Source: Symbiodinium natans (lineage: Eukaryota > Sar > Dinophyceae > Suessiales > Symbiodiniaceae). From it: DNA of 64,000 nucleotides. The notes beneath the pieces are model-generated. The model was not told the origin of the DNA. It was given only the letters and a program-made list of their open reading frames with translations, and ran no database searches. The position numbers were made by a program, and so were the translations under genes. Shown in pieces: positions 12,166-23,762 of the stretch (the stretch's first letter is position 1; every line of letters starts with the position of its first letter). Where the stretch lies: NCBI GenBank assembly GCA_905221605.1, contig CAJNDS010001291.1, forward strand, positions 700,811 to 764,810, given 5' to 3'.

Positions 12166-15100
12166 TGCCCCCACCCTCTCCAATGTGGCTCCCACATTGC
12201 TTCGGATAGTGTGGGCTTGGGACCGCAAGCTTTGCCTTGCGAACGACGAAATGCATTGTCTAGCCCTTGTGGCCCCGTTCTCAAGTATGACTGTATGCGT
12301 ATCACATGCAAGATTGCCAAACCCTGTAGTTATGAAGTCCAAAAGTGAACTGGAAGCAAAGCCGCGCAGGCCACTGCGCCGCAGCAGAACCGGCCTCAAG
12401 CACGATTTTGTTGAAAGGGTCAAGGCCTCTAGGTCGAGATGTCTGTTAATCGTGCTGCGTTCATTGAGCTGTCGCAATTGTTAGGGCACTTGCTCAATGA
12501 TTTAGGTGCTAATTTCGTTCAGGAAAGAGAATCACAGAGAGGGTTTAACAAGGCTTTCTTACCTTAAGCCTTCCAACAGTCCAAAGTTGCTGGCCACGTG
12601 GCGTGTGCAATCTCTTGAAACTCTGTGGCCTCCTCGGTGAAACTATCGGCTGCCACGAAAAATGAGCCTCCATAAGCCATGCTAGGTGCAGCCAGCTCGT
12701 CCTGTCGGCCCCGATTCCTTGTCCCGGGCCCGCAGCCCAGGCAAGAGAAACTTGGTGCCGCAGGGTCCGAGTTCGCAGTCATGTGGGCACATACCACCCA
12801 AAACACCCTAGATGGCATTCTCTTCAAACCCATGTTCCGCTACCAGGCTAAGGACATGGCTTGGGCTAAACAGGTGCACTGCTTGAAGCCACTGCGAGCA
12901 TTTGGCTTTCTTTCCAAATCGCATTGAAACTGATCGGCTGGTTCTCCGGCTGGTTCTCCGGCACCTTGGTGTCCAGGTCTGCTCTGAAAGCAGACTCTCG
13001 GTGGCTTCTGGTGTTTAGAGGGAGTATCGGTGATTAGGCCAGAAGCTAGCCAGGGTTTGTCTGAGCCCCGGGACAAGGAGTGATTCCTGCCACCTCAGCC
13101 GTTCATACGCATAAGCCACGAATATATCATGTCTCCTGGGCCCTTGTGGTTTCAACGCATGGTTGCCTTGTGCTAGGTCAACGTCGCCACTGTCAACAGG
13201 GCTCCTGGGCCGCACGTGGACATCACTTCACCGTCGGATGTGTTTCCGTTCTCGGAATCAAAAGGGCTTCGGGCGTTGCAGCTTGCGACGGTTTATGAAA
13301 AGCTAGGAAAGACTTTATTGGGATAGAGGGCTGGAGGTGTCGAATGGCTTATGTGGAGGTTGAGCTTTGTTTGGCTCGGAGCCGTTTCAAGTTTTCATCA
13401 GACTTGTTGGGATTGCCATTGTGCAAGGGACTTGCCGGTTGGTTCGGGGTAGCAGTCGGTCGCCGAGGAAACGGTCCTACGTTTGAGTTGTTGTCGCAGG
13501 CCAGGTGGCAGAGGCCCGGAGGCAGACCTTGGCTGTAGCCTGAGACCTTCGACAGTATGGCTTCACCTCAACACAACTCAGAGGCCGAACGAACGCAGTT
13601 GAACGAAGCTCGGCATTCAATGAAAGTTACACTTTACAAAGCTTGTTCGGTATTCTTGGCACAGCCGAAAGGGCTGGAAACGCCTGTAGAGAAGGTGACA
13701 GAGATGGAACATCAGGCGCTTGCAGCGCGCAGGCAGTACTCAGTAGTCTCTAGATCCCTGGATGGCGGAACACGTAAGTTCGCTCTGTTGCAAGCCGTCC
13801 TTGTGACAAGGATGTGCATGGACCTCTCTGCTGCTCCCGCGCTTGGCATGGAGCCCAGAAAACCCCCGCATCATCTCGTTCCTTTGGCAAAACTTGGGCA
13901 GTGCGATTTTCAAGCTCTTAATTACACGCACCAGGCTCAGGTGACTGTAAGGCTCTAAGGTTACCATGAGCAGCTCTTGCTTCCTAGTTCATATCCTGCT
14001 TCGTCATGGGCTTCTTCTGGATGCTCCAACGGTTTAGCTTTGCGGTTCATCGCGCAAACATGAGCTTTGCAAAGTACCCCATTAGACTGGATTGCCTTTT
14101 CAGCAGCAGAAGCTTAGATGGTTGAGGCTCCCCGCCCAATGCATTTTCGGCCACAGCCACACCGTGCTCTTACCCATGATCATTCCATCCGAACCAAATA
14201 GACCACGCAAGCCCCAAGACGTGGGGTGATGCAGCGGGATGCTGGCCGCGTTCGCTGCGATTCTTGGGGCCCCCTGTCCCGAACATTTTGCCAGGCTGCA
14301 GAACGAATGAAGGGTATGTTGAGATCAGCAGCCTCAAGTAGTCAAGAGACCTATCCTTTTGTGAGTTCAATGGTAGGGATGGTGCCTTGAGTTCCGACAC
14401 TTTGGAGCATGTCTGCCAAATCAAAATCCCCTGTGAAAAACAGGTTGAAGAAGCAGACAAGATTACACCAACACAGGACTTAATTATGGCATGCCCCCAC
14501 CACCCACTGTGAAGAGAGCACGCGTGACATGATGATAAGCTTGAATCCTTCTGTGCCCCTTTTGGACCCACTGCTGAACCCAACATATCTGACCACCCAG
14601 CCCCCAGGCAGCAGTGAGCAGCAGTGCAAGCCCGCAATCATCTGCCCTTCAGGACGGCTCTGTCACGAGCCAAAGCTCTTCATCTGTGCCGTTGTCACAT
14701 TCACCTTCCATGTTCCTTCGAAGACACAAAAGGAAAGACACGGTTCGGTCAGGCTCGAGTGGGCCGGGTTCGCTTCGGTTCCATAGGTCTCTTAACTTTC
14801 ATCAGCTCAATAAGAATGTGGACATGTTCTTTCAGTTGGCAGTTGCAGTCAGAGATGGGGGGGCACGCGAGGGTGAGAGGCAGGGACGGCGGGGCGAAGT
14901 GGAGGAATTCGAAGAATGGGAGGGACGCGAGGTTGTTGGCAGGGCGTTTGAAGGGTGGACGCACGCGAGGAATCCCGATTGCAAGAGCTGAAACCACGCA
15001 CCTGACAGTCGCCTGACTCATTGGTGTGCTTCCAGGACCATGCCAGAACCAGTACACCTGGGGAGACGCAGACAAGCACCATCAAGCACCTCTTCCAAGC

Positions 15101-16743
15101 TATCCCCGAGGCCCCGACAAGTAATACTCCCAAGCCAAAAGCTGCACAGGCTGGCAGACAATGTGGGGCCTGCGTGAGCAAAGCAATATTAATCGAAGAT
15201 CCGGAGCCACAAAGTTCAAACTTGATTCCTCTTCGAGCCTCTGAAGCTTGAAATGCAACGTGGAGGAGTGTGGAGGGGTGGAGGGGTGCCCTTCCCGTTG
15301 GGCACCATGGGAATGAGTCAGCGTGGAGTGGAGTGCTTTTGAGCACTTGCTGGTACACAGAAGCTTGAAACAAGCTCTCAGCACCTTAGCCTTAACCTTA
15401 TTTTCTTTCAACCCTAAACCCTTATCAGAAGATCCCTCCAGCAAAGGCTATTCTTTATGGCTACGGTCTTTGGAGCTGCAGGCCCTCTGGGGTCATGTGG
15501 AACAACATTGCCAAGAAGGACACAATTCTGTTTTGATTACGCAGGAATAAGCGTGCTAGATTCTTGATTCTCAGGTGAGGTTGGTGAGTGAATCTGTTTC
15601 TGTTAATTAAGCAGAGAGTTGGGCTCGCCAACAAACCATATAGGGGATACAACAGATCGACAAAAACGAAACAGTCCGTTGTCTCAGGCTTAAGTTCGAA
15701 CCGCTCGTTAGAGGCATTGTCACGAGGTGAAACATGATTGAACCGCATATAGAGCTTTTCCGCACATGCGGACCATGTTTCGCAACCTCTACTGGGAGGA
15801 GCCGTCAAAACTAACGCCCATATGCTGCGAATGCTGCTGCTAGCCAACAGAAAAGGCCACAGGGTATGGGATGGGTGTGTCCGATAGACCAGCCCAGAAA
15901 CTCGATCTTCGATCTTCGATGCTTTTGGCACAGAGTAGGGTAGTTTGGCGCACGTAGCCCCTGAAACGCTGCTGGCTTAGGACATCTTACAGGACCCATA
16001 AGCCAAGAATTGGTGCGCACCCGTTACTGGTTAATCTCCCCTATCCTGCCGTAGCCCAGCGCACGCTAGCGATGTGCCATTCGGACCTGTTGGCTTTGGT
16101 GTGCCTTTTTGGTTGCCTTGTTGCGGGCAACGGCGCAAACGAGAACCAAAGTAACCAAAGTCGAAAGACTGTGGGCTGCTCTATTCCCCTTTCTTGTGCA
16201 AACCCTCATGTCTTTGCATTCGAAACACTCTTGGCACAAAGGAGGGCGGCGCGCCAAGCATGCAGGGGACCTGGCTCGGGTTGCCCCTGGGCATCATCCA
16301 CCATCCGCTTGAAGACCTGGCAAACGGCATCTCGCCTTGCAGCTCTTGGGGAGGTTCGAAGGTTCCGGGCCCGAACAGTTGTCAGGCATCAAGCCCTCTT
16401 CGAGCCTTTTTTGTTGCCCAGCCAGCGTAGAACACGAGTAGAACTTTTTTCTGGCAGCTACGATCCTCGCAGGCACCTGTGGAGGCACCATCAATGGGTA
16501 CCGGCCAGAGCCCGACTGGGATACGTGGGTTTGCTACCCCACGGAGGCCGTTTGTAGGGTTTCATCTTGGTAGGTTTCGACAGGTTGGAGAGCTCGAGAA
16601 GTTCTGAGAAGCAGCTGCACCGATGATTGGACAGATCTTGCGCGGAGCAGATGTTGCACAGAGAGAGAGAGTGATATAGAGAAACAGATGCAGAAACTTT
16701 CTCAGTCGAACGAAAGGATATTCGAGCAGAAGAGCCCTACACA
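11331..16743. other. No confident gene
   Basis: Several open frames of 60-160 codons overlap on both strands without recognisable motifs. The clearest exon-like stretch is given separately at 12573-12706. A C run lies at about 12137-12165 and a doubled GGCTGGTTCTCCG near 12937. A short GA tract is near 16660. Confidence 0.4.
12573..12706 (-). CDS. Coding-like exon, unknown product
   Basis: On the minus strand an open stretch reads SMAYGGSFFVAADS then FTEEATEFQEIAHATW and ends DCWKA just before a GTAAG sequence that could act as donor if the preceding stop codon is spliced out or the donor lies a few bases upstream. Amino-acid composition is balanced and acidic residues cluster, unlike the shadow frames. 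No family was recognised, and the adjoining exons were not found. Confidence 0.25.
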
Positions 16744-16845
16744 ATGTGGAAACAAAGCTTGCCAGCTTTGTTGGCGCTGATGGTGTTCTTCCTGTTGCCG
16801 CTCGGAAGAGGAAGTTTCGTCATTGCATTGCTGCTGTTATTGCAG
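16744..16845 (+). CDS. Possible N-terminal membrane exon
   Basis: ATG opens a strongly hydrophobic reading: PALLALMVFFLLPLG, a short RGS turn, then FVIALLLLLQ ending at a CAG|GA boundary. It looks like one or two membrane segments and lies upstream of, and on the same strand as, the O-acyltransferase exons that start at 18144. It could be the first exon of that gene, but the phase of the join is not established and intermediate exons may exist. Confidence 0.3.
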
Positions 16846-17148
16846 GAAGTTCACTCCAAGTGAATTCGGAAGGTTCTGGGAATCCGGATCGAACATGAAC
16901 CGTTTAGGGATTCCTCGGTGTGCTGTCACCAAATGCATGGGGGTTGTTCGCAAAATGCGGTGGCCAAATTTGTCTGGAGCATCTTTTGGGAATCCTGTTT
17001 ACTGGATGCTGGCGGCCAATTTCTGTGAAGGCACCCGGCTGGTGCTGCATGCCAGGGATGCGGGGCACTTTATATACCAGCTTCTGTTTGTAGGAGCGTT
17101 CCAGGTTAAGTTAAGACTTGCATCGCACCTGCTCCAGGCAAGAGGTTA

Positions 17149-17787
17149 ATCACAACTAGCTGTAGCTGCCTCACGTCTGGCAACGGCACTGACATCGCAG
17201 CCGATCGTCAGTTCCAGCAGTTGCAAGGCCCTTGTCAAGACATCTCTCGCCATAGCCTCTCTGCTAACCCATGGACGGTCAGAAGCGTGGGAGGCCTTCC
17301 CAGCAAGGCTGCATGAAGAGAACGTTTCATGCAGCTGCCGCCACTGCCACATAAGACTGCAAGTGCCAGACAATGTCTGAGGTATGGGCAAGTACTGTAC
17401 GGGTGAAAATCGCTGACATACGTCATCGTCCATCTCCGTTTCAAGACTCGGCCCTGTTTCGCCACGTTGTCTATGGACATGCAGGGACACGTAGGGACCG
17501 AGGGGAGGCATGAAGCCAAGGCAAGCCAACTGACACTCAGGCTTGGCAAGATCACAGAAGATCATGAGTCTGGCAGGGTTGGCTTCCACTGTGTCTTCGG
17601 CTCCCCGGACCAGCACAGACTTTGAAGAAAAACATGTCGCCACGGAAATTGTAGTGGGATAGTTGATTTGCAGAATACCTCCAGTTCTGGCAGCATCCGT
17701 AGCTGTACTGTGCCAGATGCTCCCTCCACAAAGTTGAAGGTCGTGGGTTTGGTGGTTTAGGGTCAAAAGGGTTTCTTCCAAATTCAA
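17149..17787 (-). CDS. Hypothetical protein, 213 codons, uncertain
   Basis: This is one of the longest uninterrupted frames outside low-complexity sequence. It encodes balanced sequence with segments such as LMIFCDLAKPECQLACLGF and ETEMDDDVCQRFSPVQYL. Start ATG is at 17787. It lies antisense within the probable 5' part of the plus-strand O-acyltransferase gene. I recognise no family. It could be a nested gene, a mobile-element fragment, or a chance frame; at this length chance is not excluded in 64 kb. Confidence 0.25.
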
Positions 17788-18143
17788 CTGTTTTGTTTAG
17801 GGGATACGGGCTTCAGGGCATTGTAGCGCTTGGGTTTCCTACTCCACCTCCTCCCCCTTTTAGGGTAGGGTTTAGGAATGCAAAAACGCACCAACTCAGG
17901 CACGCACCCTGTGCAGTGAGGTGGAGGGTTCCCCCCCCCCCCCAAGTTTCGGATTTGGCCCAACTTCCGGAAATGCTGGAAACTACGTGCCTGCCACGTT
18001 CTTCGATACGTCTTCATCTCCTCATGCAACAAGTACCCAGGAGTACGCCCTTTTGTTGTCAATTATGTGCAGAATCGATCATTGCCCCGAAGTCGACAAA
18101 CTCCGCATGAATGCCACCGGAAAGAGAGCACACATAACCCCAG

Positions 18144-18203
18144 GCTTTGTCGTCGTGTTCATCTCGCACGGTGTCGTCGGGAGTCTGCTGACCCCTGTCT
18201 CAG
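18144..18203 (+). CDS. MBOAT exon: FISHG membrane segment
   Basis: Acceptor CCCCAG, donor TCAG|GCATAT. It reads FVVVFISHGVVGSLLTP, matching the hydrophobic segment with a conserved HG (usually LHG) in the N-terminal half of GUP1-type enzymes. Short and hydrophobic, so taken alone it is weaker than the downstream exons. Confidence 0.45.
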
Positions 18204-21200
18204 GCATATGCCTTCTTCCGAGGGTTATGTTTGTGTGTTAAGTGTTTTCAAGGTTTCTCTTGGTCTAATAAGGGCTTTGGTTACAGGCTCCGAGGCTGTG
18301 GGCAGTGCAGGCAAACCAAGAGCCCTACACTTCAGCCATGGAACAGCCCTTTTGCAAACATGAACAGCACGACGAACTGCGCCAGACCGAATCGACTCGG
18401 GACTTTAAGCGGAAGCTGCGACTAAAGTCCTGGACCTTTGGGCTGTATACATTGATATCTTGCCTGGCAAGCGTACCTAAACTTGGCCTTCCGACGACAG
18501 CCCAGCTTGCGGGTTGCTCGGTGCCTTTCATCTTGACTAAGTTTAGGTATTCGGCTTTAGGGGTTTACATTGTACTGCACCCTGTTCTACACCCTTGACA
18601 TCCTTGTGACTTCAGATTGCGCATTGCTTCCGAACTTGCTCTTCGGCGGCCGACCGTCTTTTAATTGCAAACGATGCAGATGAAAGTGCGCCACCCGGCG
18701 CCCTATAAGCTTGTTCCTTGCCGAGCCCTGCAGCTAGATTAGCCCGATTAGCCCTTGTCGGTGAACTTAGGAACTTGAGAAGCCCGAGTAAAGACAATTT
18801 GAATCAACAGAGGATCGCTATCATGGGTGGCATTTGCCTGGCGCTCTCACGGGGATTGCGCCATGCGAGCTCGGCAGCGGCATTAGTTACGGCACCTGGG
18901 TCCAATATTGCATTTCTTCCGTTCAGGATTCGTTTGTGTCACGGCTTTGGAGACTAACATTTTGCCGATTAAGGGATACGCAAAGCTTTCTGAGCAAATG
19001 CTGTCCATTCAGTGGGCGAAAGCGAGTCTGTGGCAAGACAGGCTTTGCAAAGGGGGGACTGTCAATGGCTGCAGAGGCAAGACGAGAAAATGTTTTTTCA
19101 TAGCACCTTTTCCGGCTACTTCTGCTCAACTAAACATCCAAATGTATAGTTGTTGACAAAGTTAAAACTTAAAACCCTTCAGGAGGGTTCTGCTCTTGAG
19201 CCCATAGTTTGAGGTGTGGGTCTTCGTGCTGCTGTGCATGGAGACAGTTTTCCGGCTTCTTGGTGCACATGCACATAAAGTACCCGGATGGCGCCACGAT
19301 CAGGCCATATTGTCAGGTGTTTGTGTGAGGGCAGGACGGCAAGACTCGTCGTGGAAACAGGGAGGTTGGAACCATCCCTCTGCATCCCTCCACTGTGCCT
19401 TCTCCAGGGCTTCAAGAGCTGGTCCTTGCTGGAGAGCCTGGTTTGCGACTGGGCGCTTGCTGTGGTGCTTAGGGCATAGGGGTGGAAATGGCGCTCTAGC
19501 ATTTTCATACAGACTTTCATTTGGAGCTTCTACCTGCAAGCCAAAATCTCCAAGTCAAGTCCATGCTGCTATGTCAGTGCCGACCTTGGGCGCCAAGAAG
19601 CGCCAAGCTCTGTCCTGGAGTAGTACCTCTTGTTGTTTGGTTCTTCATGTGCACGCGCTGCGTCATTCGCTGGCAAGTACGGTTCCGATTATGCGTGGAC
19701 AGCTGCACGTCATTGCCCACTCACACTCAACAATTCGCTTCGTGAGCAGACACAGCGGAAAGTGCAGGTCCTTGTTATGGTTGAGCTTCAGGTTCGGGGT
19801 TTACATGGCCCCGCAAACACAGCATGCCTGTGAATGCTGGAGTCCCTGCTTGGTGACCTCTTGCGCATGCCTAGGCGGCGATGTGCTGCACCAACCCGTG
19901 AGGAACAGCTCGGTGTGCTTCATCTCAAAGGTGGGCCGGGTTCGCAGTCTAAGCTTGTTTCGAGGGATCAGGAGTACGATCGACTGCAGGTTGTGGAGCA
20001 TGGTCTCTGACATCACTCTGACATCACAGACAGTACGGTTGGATTGAGGATAGGTGTACTTAAGTTGGGGAGCTCAGCCTGTGCACCTGCAATACCGTTG
20101 GATTGGTAGCATGGCTCGCAATCCAGTCCCTATGCGATCGGGCCGAAACGCCTCAAAGCTTTCCAGCACGCCGTCGCTGTGTCAAGCAGGGACGCTCGGG
20201 TCTAGTAAAACCTCAAGCTTCAGGGTCAGGCTTTAATCCTTCACTTTAAATCTCGCAGCCAAAAGCCCAATGACGGAAGCCCCATAGTGATAAAGCAGCA
20301 CACCCCGTTGTCCTCGCCCCAAGCCGCAATCAGATGGCCAGGCGTTCATTCTCAAGGGCCTTGCGCCCTGGGTCAGCTTTCGATTCATGGCGCTGATGCT
20401 TGGCTGAACACGAAGCGCTTATCAAAGCGCTTAAATCTTGAAAACCCAAGCAGTCCAGCAGGGATGTCCACAAAACCCCTTGAGCCTTGAATGAAGTTGT
20501 ACTCGACTCGTGGCATGTTGTAAATCTAGTTCTCGACTGACAGCTTGGACATACTTGGAGGGAGGGTTCAGGGCCTCAGGGTCTATGTACAGGTCAATAA
20601 ACGCTGAGCCTTCTCTGCAGGTGTAGGACCTTGTTTTCGGACTCAACGTCAACAATGTTTCTAGAGTGGAGGTGCGACATCGCATGAACCATATGTTTCG
20701 GCTGGAGGATGGAAGCTGCTCTTGAATTGAACTGCCTGATGGATCATGACGGATTTGACGTGTGTTGCGGACAAAGTGCGCAGGAAACGGCTAGACAAGA
20801 ATTGCACTCCCGTACGTGAGAGCACACAAGCACCTGGCAAAGCGCTCCCAAGAACTCATCGCAAGGTGCGTTAAATTCTGGCACAAGCATGAGTTCCAGT
20901 CCTAAGCCGCAACATGCACAGTACTGTGGCGAGAGCGCGGTGCCATAGTTCACGATTCCTGGGCTGCGTACTGAATCCAAACTCTGCGGCACAAGCACGC
21001 CAATCGACCAAGGCTTTGTGCTCTCTACACCGATTTGTTGCACGCAGCATCTTTTCCTGGAGCCTTTAGATGGCGCATTGTTGTTTCCAGAACTCTTTGC
21101 TTGGCAGGCGTTTCTTCCTGTGTCACAGCACCTTGCATTGCTTTGCATCTCAGTGCTCTGTGCGGTGTATGTATGGGGCATTATGGGGCCCCGTATCGAG

Positions 21201-23731
21201 ATCTGTGCTCCAGGAAGCTCATCTCCTTGGCTTTTGATGACCTCTGGAGCTACAAGGTTCTGCTGGGCAATGGCTTTTAGTTGTAAGTTTATCACCAGCA
21301 AGTCCTATAGATCCTGGCCCTCTCACCTGTTCAACATGTTCAAGGAACTGCTCACCCGCAGCGAACGAGCAAGTGCTTGAGCCCTGCTTGAGCCCTGCTA
21401 TTTCTGCGGAAGCTTTGGTGGTTTTGGTGCCTTTGGGGTTCTTCGAATCGCTTGATACATCTTGTTCTTTCCAAGAATTAGAGGTGGCCAGCGGGTAGCT
21501 GTGACGACAGCATTATCTATAGAGCTCCGGCAAACCTCCAACTACACAATCCCCAACCCCGCAGATCTCCAATGCCCCAAACCTTGAGAAACCTGCGAAG
21601 GAGCTCCCATCCGGAGTGCGGAACCTCAGCTCAAAGCCCGACCTGAGCCTTGTGTCGCAGACAGTCGACGTTTTTCCTGACCTACAGAATGGGTTTGCAT
21701 CTGTTTACCACTTGTTTTGCCGCATAAGGGATAAGCACCACTAGCTGACACAACGAAAAACAAAGACGGCAAACGTCGGTCTGTGGTTTGTTTAAATGCA
21801 CGTTCACAGAATGATGCGTTCAGCACGATGGAAGTGCTTGAAATGGCGGCCTTGATGAGTCAAAATGCGCTCTGTTGCGGCCAGAATGGCTACCGTGGGC
21901 CTCACACTGACAGGACGCAGATTTTTGAGAGTCAGCATGTGTCGCCGGGACGACATCAGAGGAAGGCTTCGGGCACATTTGCCCTACGGCCCTCAAAGAA
22001 GCCAGATGACGACGAGGTCCTGTCAATATTCCTTGCAGTCACTTTAGTGGGTATGAGGCTCGCCTCAACATGAGGCCCTCCGCAAAGCCAATCTTTTTCA
22101 ACGCCGGGGACCGCACGGGGTTTACAGAGCCAATTAAGTAGGCATCGATACGGCGCAGGTCTTTATGGCCCAAGAAATATAATAAGGCGGGGCAAGGACT
22201 TTGCGGCTTATTGCTTCCCATTCCTGCTCCGCTCTATCCGCAGCCCCTGACTACTTACGGATCTTACGGACAACTTAAGCCTGGCACGTCAAGATCACTG
22301 GCATGTGGGCTGTACAAGTTTCAGCACCCTGTTTTCAGCTTGGCTTGTGCCGACGCTAGCTTAACCTCGACAGCTAAGTTGAACAGCCACACCCAAAAAC
22401 ATCTGCCGAAATAATTACTTAACAACTCTTAGCTAGCTCAAGTTGACGCCATTAACGAGTTAGCAAAACCCGGGCGGTCTGGAAGGCCTGTTTCGGACCG
22501 TCGCTTATTAAGGGGTAAGCGAGACGGTGCACGCCGAGAGGACTAACCGTCTTGGCGATCTTACGACAGTTTCGGGGACTGCGACCACGACATGCTGCGG
22601 CTGAGTCCACCGGGAGGGTTGCCTCGTTCGAGGTATGAAGTTTCAAAAACTACATAGAACGACGACAGTCTTGAGAATGGCGATTACGACGCGCAGCACG
22701 AACCGAGCAGAGCAGCGCAGTTCGCTCAAAAACCGGCTACATTGCCCTCCGTACAAAGCATGTCGTTGAATCCTTTGTAAAGCGCAGGTTTAAACAGACA
22801 GACAACACAATTTCGTTGGGAAAACATCAGGCTAATATCGTGCCTCGTACCGTTTTTTTGCGTTTCTTTTGGAAATGGAACATCCCGACCCTTCAAGGTC
22901 GTGAGGGTCCTTCGCAGGTGTTCTTCACAATCCTCTCGGGCTGGGAAAGGCGTGAGACCCTGATTCCGCGACTCCAGAAGACTTTAGCTTGAAATGAAGA
23001 TAGATTAGTTGAGGTGGCTATGAGGTTTAGAAGTTTGACCTAGCTTTGTTCGGACCAACAGAGAAAGGATCCAGCGCGCGGAGACACACCTCCCTCGACA
23101 GAAGTACTCCTGGAGGTGAGATGACGTGATTCAGTGGGCACCGAAAGAAGAGTTGGGCGTTTGTTTGGGCGTCACTTATTGTGTCGGGAAAGAGGCAAGC
23201 GCCCTGGGATTTTTTCCAGGCCGCGAAACCTGGCAACCCACTCCGAAAGCCCAGGTATATTGTGGCCTATTTGGGGTACGCGCCTCTCTTCTTTGCTGGG
23301 CCAATACTCAGCTTCAACGCCTTCGTTTCCCAGTCGCGTGGTGCAACGAAGTTGCGTTCGGCATATGAAAGCTTCGATGATTCGGCGGGGGTGTTCCTCA
23401 TGTCATGGAAGTGCGTTGTTTCTGACATCGTGGGATGTATGCTTGGGGATATGCGTTTATGGCCAGCATTAAGCCCCATGGGGTTCCTACGAAGCCCTCG
23501 GATCCATCGCAGCGTGCTGGGCAGTGTCAGGCTGGATTCAAAGCAGAAGACGTATGCAGGTCGCCAGGCGCTTTCTTGGGACTTGGCAGTCATAGCCTAT
23601 AACGGTGTTAACGCTCAGACCGATGCGTATGCTTCTGTCAGGTTACGTATGTACATTTCTTGCACATTCCGTCTCCAAGACCACCCAGAGAGAGAAAGAG
23701 AGCGAGAGACAGAAAGGGAGAGGGAGAGAGA

Positions 23732-23762
<31 letters not shown>

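Noticed and set aside
19214-20047. 277-codon plus-strand frame
   Set aside because: Only its first 22 codons and a different frame near 19608 fit the acyltransferase gene; the rest is Ser/His/Cys-rich without motif and several other frames are equally open.
20744-21301. 185-codon minus-strand frame
   Set aside because: It is antisense to the RKLISLAFDDLW exon and reads like its shadow; no motif of its own.
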